This document shows positions 59,452 to 64,000 of a stretch of DNA of 64,000 bases, piece by piece; the first letter of the stretch is position 1; each line of letters starts with the position of its first letter. The stretch is from the NCBI RefSeq assembly GCF_003205495.1, contig NZ_QJRX01000005.1:124001-188000 (forward strand), written 5' to 3'. The translations under genes and the position numbers were made by a program. The stretch is from Aquipseudomonas alcaligenes (GTDB lineage: Bacteria > Pseudomonadota > Gammaproteobacteria > Pseudomonadales > Pseudomonadaceae). The notes beneath the pieces are model-generated. The model did no database searches, was not told the DNA's origin, and saw nothing but the letters and a program-made list of their open reading frames with translations.

Positions 59452-61199
59452 TGGAGATGCTCTGGCCGCACTGGCTGCGCCCCTGGTGGCTGCTCCTGCT
59501 GCCGCTGCTCGGCTGGCTGCTCTGGCAGCTGTGGCATCGCCAGCGCCGCAGCGGGCGCTGGCAGGCGCTGCTGCCGGCCGCCTTCCAGGCCGTGCTGCTG
59601 TCCGGCGGCCGCGCACGCAACAACAAGCTGCCGTGGATCGCCCTCGGCCTGGCCTGGCTGCTGGCCCTGCTGGCCCTGCTCGGGCCGAGCTGGCAGCGCC
59701 TGGAACAGGCCAGCCAGAAGCGCGCCGATCCGCTGGTGGTCCTGCTCGAACTGACCCCGGCGATGCTCGCCACCGACGCTGCGCCCAACCGCCTGGAGCA
59801 GGCCAAGCGCAAGCTGCTCGACCTGCTGCAGGCGCGCAGCGATGCGCAGACGGCGATCATCGTCTATGCCGGCAGCGCCCATACCCTGGTGCCGCTGTCC
59901 GACGACCTGGCCGCCGCGCACAACCTGCTGGAGGCGGTCAAGCCGTCGATCATGCCGGAACCGGGGCGGCGCGCCGACCTGGCGGTGACCAGGGCACTGG
60001 CCCTGCTCGACCAGGGCGCCCAGGGCCGCGGCCGGCTGCTGCTGATCGGCAGCGAACTGAGCGAGGAGGAGCGCGGCGGCATCCGCCAGGCCCTCGGCAA
60101 CCGTGGCGAGCGCCTGGCCATCCTCGGCATCGGCAGCGCCCAGGGTGCGCCGATTCGCGGCGAGGACGGCAGCTTCCTCAAGGACGCCGCCGGCGCCATC
60201 CTGGTGCCGCGCCTGGATGGCGCCGGGCTGCGCCGCTTCGCCGAGGAGCTGGGCGGCCTGTACCGCAAGGCGCGCCTGGACGACGCCGACCTGCAGGGCC
60301 TCGACCTGCTCGGCGGTCCCCAGGCCCTGCGCGAGGGCGCCGAGCCGACCCGCCTGCAGGCCTGGGCCGACCAGGGCCACTGGCTGCTGCTGCCGCTGCT
60401 GCTGATCGCCGCCTGCGCCGGGCGCCGTGGCTGGCTGTTCTGCATGCCGCTGCTGCTGTCGCTGGTCCCGCAGCCGAGCTACGCCCTCGGCTGGGACGAC
60501 CTGTGGCTGCGCCCGGACCAGCAGGGCCAGCGCCTGCTGCAGGCGGACAAGCCCAGGGAAGCCGCCGCACACTTCCAGGACCCGCAATGGCAGGGCGAGG
60601 CGCTGTACCGCGCCGGCGACTATGCCGGCGCCGCCGAGCGCTTCGCCCGCGCCGACAGCGCCATCGCCCACTACAACCGTGGCAACGCCCTGGCCAAGGG
60701 CAACGAACTGGAGGCCGCGCTGGACGCCTACGACCAGGCCCTGGAACGCGACCCGGGGCTCGCGCCCGCGCAACAGAACAGGGCACTGGTCGAGCAGCTG
60801 CTGCGCCAGCAGAAGCAGCAACAGCAGGCGCAGCAGCAGAACCAGGACGACCCGCAACAGGACCAGGCCGAGCAGAATGCACAGGGCGGCCAGCCGCAAC
60901 CCGGCGCCAGCCAACCACAGCCCGCACAGCCGCCTTCGGCCGAGCCGCCACCGGCCCCGCAGCCGCAGACGCAGCCGGAGCAGCAGGCTGGCGACGGCCA
61001 GCAGCCGGCCGCCGCCGAGCAGCAGGATGCCGGCCAGGGCAAGCCCGCCGACAGCCCGAGCGGCGGCGCCGAGGCGCTCGGCGGCGAGCAGCGCGATGCG
61101 CTGGAACAATGGCTGCGGCAGATCCCCGACGACCCGGGCGAGCTGCTGCGGCGCAAATTCCTCTACGAACAACAGCAGCGCCAGGAACAGTCCCGATGA
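59451..61199 (+). CDS. VWA/TPR membrane protein (BatB-BatC fusion-like)
   Basis: A 582-residue protein. Two N-terminal helices are followed by a VWA domain, then a hydrophobic helix, TPR-like repeats (about residues 375-450, WQGEALYRAGDYAGAAERFA and HYNRGNALAKGNELEAALDA) and a Gln/Pro-rich tail. The MIDAS motif is degenerate: the usual DxSxS position reads ELTPAM. It therefore probably does not bind metal like BatA. It overlaps batD by 4 bp. Confidence 0.9.
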   Translation: MEMLWPHWLRPWWLLLLPLLGWLLWQLWHRQRRSGRWQALLPAAFQAVLLSGGRARNNKLPWIALGLAWLLALLALLGPSWQRLEQASQKRADPLVVLLELTPAMLATDAAPNRLEQAKRKLLDLLQARSDAQTAIIVYAGSAHTLVPLSDDLAAAHNLLEAVKPSIMPEPGRRADLAVTRALALLDQGAQGRGRLLLIGSELSEEERGGIRQALGNRGERLAILGIGSAQGAPIRGEDGSFLKDAAGAILVPRLDGAGLRRFAEELGGLYRKARLDDADLQGLDLLGGPQALREGAEPTRLQAWADQGHWLLLPLLLIAACAGRRGWLFCMPLLLSLVPQPSYALGWDDLWLRPDQQGQRLLQADKPREAAAHFQDPQWQGEALYRAGDYAGAAERFARADSAIAHYNRGNALAKGNELEAALDAYDQALERDPGLAPAQQNRALVEQLLRQQKQQQQAQQQNQDDPQQDQAEQNAQGGQPQPGASQPQPAQPPSAEPPPAPQPQTQPEQQAGDGQQPAAAEQQDAGQGKPADSPSGGAEALGGEQRDALEQWLRQIPDDPGELLRRKFLYEQQQRQEQSR

Positions 61200-62830
61200 A
61201 ACGCCTGCTTTGCGCCCTCCTCCTCTGCCTCGCCAGCCTGCCGGCGCTGGCAGCCAACCTGTCCGCCACGGTGGACCGGGCACGCCTGAACGAGGGCGAG
61301 ACCTTCGACCTGTTCCTCGAGTCGGACGACGTCACGGTCTTCGGCATGCCCGACCTGGAGCCGCTCAAGCAGCAGTTCGAGGTGGTCAGCACGCGCCAGG
61401 AGAACCGCCTGGCCACCTTCGACGGCAAGACCCGCGCCAGCACCCGCTGGATCGTCACCCTGCTGCCGCGGCAGAGCGGCTACGTGGTGGTGCCGCCACT
61501 GCGGCTGGGCGACGCCGAGAGCCAGCCGATCACCCTGCAGGTGGTCAAGGGCGGCGCCGGCACGGCGGCCGATGGCAAGCTGGCGCCCATCTTCATCGAC
61601 GCCAGCCTGGACCGCGAGAGCGTCTACGTGCAGGCCCAGGTGGTGCTGACCCTGCGCATCTACCACTCGGTGTCGCTGTACGACGACAGCAGCCTGACGC
61701 CACTGAGCATCCCCAACGCCCGCGTCGAGCAGCTGGGCGACCCGCGCACCTTCGAGACCGACGTCAACGGCGTGCGCCACGGGGTGATCGAGCTGCGCTA
61801 CGCAATCTTCCCGCAGGAGAGCGGCGAGCTGCTGATCCCCGCCCAGGTGTTCAGCGCCACCCCGGCGCTACGCGACCGCGACTACAACCCCTTCGGCCCA
61901 CGCCCGGGACGCCTGACCCGCGTGCGCTCGCCGGAAATCCCCCTGCAGGTCCGGGCCCGGCCGGCCGCCTGGCCGGCCGACGCACCCTGGCTGCCGGCGC
62001 GGGCGCTGAGCCTGAGCGAGGCCTGGAACCCGGAGCCGGACCAGCCCAGCGTCGGCGACTCGCTGACGCGCAACATCATGCTGCGCGCCGAGGGCCTGTC
62101 CAGCGCCCAGCTGCCTCCCCTGCCACAGCAGGACAGCCCCGGCCTGCGCCGCTACCCGGACCAGCCGCAGCTGCGCAACGAGAGCAGCGACCGCGGTCTG
62201 ATCGGCAGCCGCGAGGAGAGCGAGGCCCTGGTGCCGAGCCAGAGTGGGAGCCTGACCCTGCCGGAAGTGCGGGTACTGTGGTGGAACACCGACGCGGATC
62301 GCCTGGAAACCGCCAGCCTGCCGGCACGCACCCTGGAAGTGGCGAGCAACCCCGAGCTGGAAGTGGACGCCCCAGTGGTCACCGCGAGCACGGCCGGCGC
62401 CGCCGACGCCCCCCTGCTGTGGCCCTGGCAGCTGGCCTGCGCCCTGCTCAGCCTGACCACCCTGTTGGGCTTCGGCCTGTGGTGGCGGGCTCGGCGCCAG
62501 CCGGCCATCCTGCCGACGGCGCAGAGCGGCCCCAGCCCGCGCACCCTGCTCGACGACCTCAAGCGCGCCTGCCTGGCCAACGACCCGCACGCCACCCGCC
62601 AGGCCCTGGATGCCTGGGCCCGCCAGCAGCCGGAAACCCTGGCCGACATGGCCGCGCGTTTCGTGCCGCTGTCCGAGGCCCTCGACGGCCTGAACGGCGC
62701 GCTGTACAGCGAAACCGGCAATCAGTGGCAGGGCGAGAGCCTGTGGAAGGCGATCCGCAACCTGCCGGCCCTGGAGGCTGCGGCCAACCCGCAGGAAACC
62801 AGCCCGCTGCCACCGCTCTACCCACGCTGA
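61196..62830 (+). CDS. BatD-like (oxygen-tolerance family) protein
   Basis: A 544-residue protein with a signal peptide (about residues 1-20), beta-rich repeats and a C-terminal membrane helix near residue 410-430 (LACALLSLTTLLGFGLWWRA). It fits BatD of the Bat stress/aerotolerance operons. It is the last member of the MoxR-VWA group. Confidence 0.88.
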   Translation: MKRLLCALLLCLASLPALAANLSATVDRARLNEGETFDLFLESDDVTVFGMPDLEPLKQQFEVVSTRQENRLATFDGKTRASTRWIVTLLPRQSGYVVVPPLRLGDAESQPITLQVVKGGAGTAADGKLAPIFIDASLDRESVYVQAQVVLTLRIYHSVSLYDDSSLTPLSIPNARVEQLGDPRTFETDVNGVRHGVIELRYAIFPQESGELLIPAQVFSATPALRDRDYNPFGPRPGRLTRVRSPEIPLQVRARPAAWPADAPWLPARALSLSEAWNPEPDQPSVGDSLTRNIMLRAEGLSSAQLPPLPQQDSPGLRRYPDQPQLRNESSDRGLIGSREESEALVPSQSGSLTLPEVRVLWWNTDADRLETASLPARTLEVASNPELEVDAPVVTASTAGAADAPLLWPWQLACALLSLTTLLGFGLWWRARRQPAILPTAQSGPSPRTLLDDLKRACLANDPHATRQALDAWARQQPETLADMAARFVPLSEALDGLNGALYSETGNQWQGESLWKAIRNLPALEAAANPQETSPLPPLYPR

Positions 62831-62853
62831 CAACCGTTCCAAGGATGGAACCC

Positions 62854-63471
62854 ATGACCCTCAAAGAAGAACTCGCCGCCTTCTACCGCCGCTGTGGCTT
62901 CAGCGACACCGCCGACCGCCAGGCCTGCACCGTTCCGGTCTACACCGGCTGCCTGCTGGTGCCGCTGCCAAACATCGAGACGCGGCACATCTACCTGAAG
63001 TACCACGACCTGCACCACATCACGACCGGCTACAGCACCGGGCGCATCGGCGAGGGCGAAGTCAGCGCCTGGGAACTGGGCACCGGCTCGATGCTCAACT
63101 CGCCCCTGCTCGGCACCATGAACCTGATCGCCCTCTCCACCGGCCTGGTGCTGGAACCGAAACGCATGTGGCGCGCCTTCCGCCGCGGCTGTCGCAGCCG
63201 CAACCTGTACCCGCTGGCCATGCGCGAGAAGATCGACGCCGACCACTGGGCCGACCTGCCCGCCCTGCGCCAGGCACTGCTGGAGAGCCGCCGCGATCCG
63301 CTGCCACTGGCGCTACGCGCCACCGAGTTCGCCACCTACGCGGCGCTGGCCATGCTGATCCACGTGCTGATCGCCATCCCCGCCCTGTGCACCCGTGTGG
63401 TCACCGACATCGGCCTGGGTCATAGCTTCATCCAGGCAGTGAAGCCGACCAGGCGCACCGATTTGTACTGA
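62854..63471 (+). CDS. Coq4-like membrane protein
   Basis: A 205-residue protein with the Coq4 zinc-site pattern HDxxHx11E: His51, Asp52, His55 and Glu67 (KYHDLHHITTGYSTGRIGEG). A hydrophobic C-terminal helix lies near residues 150-175. Coq4 proteins are involved in ubiquinone biosynthesis, but bacterial Coq4-like proteins often have other roles. The start at 62854 has AAGGA upstream; ATG at 62845 is also possible. It follows BatD by 23 bp. Confidence 0.78.
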   Translation: MTLKEELAAFYRRCGFSDTADRQACTVPVYTGCLLVPLPNIETRHIYLKYHDLHHITTGYSTGRIGEGEVSAWELGTGSMLNSPLLGTMNLIALSTGLVLEPKRMWRAFRRGCRSRNLYPLAMREKIDADHWADLPALRQALLESRRDPLPLALRATEFATYAALAMLIHVLIAIPALCTRVVTDIGLGHSFIQAVKPTRRTDLY

Positions 63472-63764
63472 GCTAGAAGAAGACTTTATGCCCAGAGGGG
63501 CAGCTAACGGCCACAAGCGGCCATTGGCTAGCCCCCAATGGCTCTGACATTCCGGCCGCCAAAATCTCTTAAATCAACGAACCATGTGAGTCTCTGCCAC
63601 TCAACCGGGGTCTAGTAGCGGAAAAGCTGATGACCGGAGCGATGATGCCGAATCTCTGGGCATACACTGACAAGTGCCGCTATGTGCGGTAACGAACAGA
63701 GTTGGTCGCACCGAGGTGTAACCTAGGGCGGCTGAGCCACACCATCTCTAGGAAGGAGGCCGCC

Positions 63765-64000
63765 ATGACCGCAATTGTCACTCCTGAGCAGAATCATCTG
63801 CTGGCTGCCCTGTCGGAGGAGGTCAGAGACCGCCTGTTTCCCCAACTAGAGCGGGTCGAACTGCCACTGGGCAAGGTGCTCTACGAGTCCGGTGATACCC
63901 TCCGCCACGTCTACTTCCCCACCGATTCGATCATCTCGCTGCTGTATGTCATGGAGAATGGCGCTTCGGCAGAAATCTCCGTGGTCGGTAACGAGGGCCT
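63765..64000 (+). CDS. Crp/Fnr-family regulator, N-terminal part (cut by window edge)
   Basis: The first 78 codons of a cyclic-nucleotide-binding-type regulator: LPLGKVLYESGDTLRHVYFP is the start of the cupin-like sensory fold. A strong AGGAAGGAG lies 6-8 bp before the ATG. The DNA-binding domain is off the window. The 293-bp gap before it has a hairpin (GCCATTGG / CCAATGGC, 63513-63535) and no gene that I can see. Confidence 0.85.
   Translation, partial: MTAIVTPEQNHLLAALSEEVRDRLFPQLERVELPLGKVLYESGDTLRHVYFPTDSIISLLYVMENGASAEISVVGNEG

Overview
The window is a high-GC chromosomal segment from a Pseudomonas-type gammaproteobacterium. Supporting this are the EF-P/EarP arginine-rhamnosylation pair, DNA polymerase II, an OprD-family porin, a BenR/PcaR-controlled benzoate pathway, a 1620-residue NAD-glutamate dehydrogenase, and several Pseudomonas-style REP palindromes. 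I cannot name the species from the sequence alone.

Layout. 1-3.45 kb: the start of a glycerol-type ABC transporter operon (two ATPases, minus strand), divergent from an AcoR-like sigma-54 activator. A -24/-12 promoter and six TGAACA repeats lie between them. 3.5-7.75 kb: efp, earP and polB. 7.8-25.3 kb: a nearly continuous minus-strand block for benzoate degradation. It holds benR, benABCD, benK, catBCA, benE, a BenF-like porin, a minimal chemotaxis transducer, pcaIJFD and the regulator pcaR. Together these enzymes cover every step from benzoate to succinyl-CoA plus acetyl-CoA. No catR is present. BenR half-sites precede benA, PcaR-type boxes precede pcaI and pcaR, and CA-rich Crc/Hfq-like motifs precede benA, benK, catA, benE and the porin.

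25.5-33 kb: a metal-resistance block. A CopZ-like chaperone lies beside a decayed copA 3' end. Next come arsO, then arsJ, a GAPDH, a dual-specificity phosphatase, arsH and a fused arsC-arsR gene (minus strand), divergent from acr3. The block ends at a bidirectional terminator and tRNA-Ser(GGA). 33-43.5 kb: mostly core genes, namely a crotonase, a PlsC-type acyltransferase, a CorA-type transporter, an amidotransferase-like protein, a periplasmic binding protein, a FadB-like/thiolase pair, a periplasmic rhodanese and a cytochrome c. Several very small ORFs are scattered among them.

43.5-45.3 kb: a compositionally unusual patch with three small unknown genes and a noncoding element of about 608 bp bounded by inverted hairpins. 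45.3-49.6 kb: transglutaminase, alpha-E and ATP-grasp genes (a common trio) and another amidotransferase-like gene. 49.8-54.6 kb: gdhB. 54.9-62.8 kb: a DUF1353 protein, then a MoxR-DUF58-DUF4381-VWA-VWA/TPR-BatD operon. The window closes with a Coq4-like membrane protein and the start of a Crp/Fnr-family regulator.

The most interesting signals are the compact ben-cat-pca arrangement with its layered regulatory sites, the sigma-54 enhancer-like repeat cluster, the ars operon with an ArsC-ArsR fusion and an embedded phosphatase, the palindrome-bounded noncoding element, and two strong plus-strand terminators with no recognised gene upstream.
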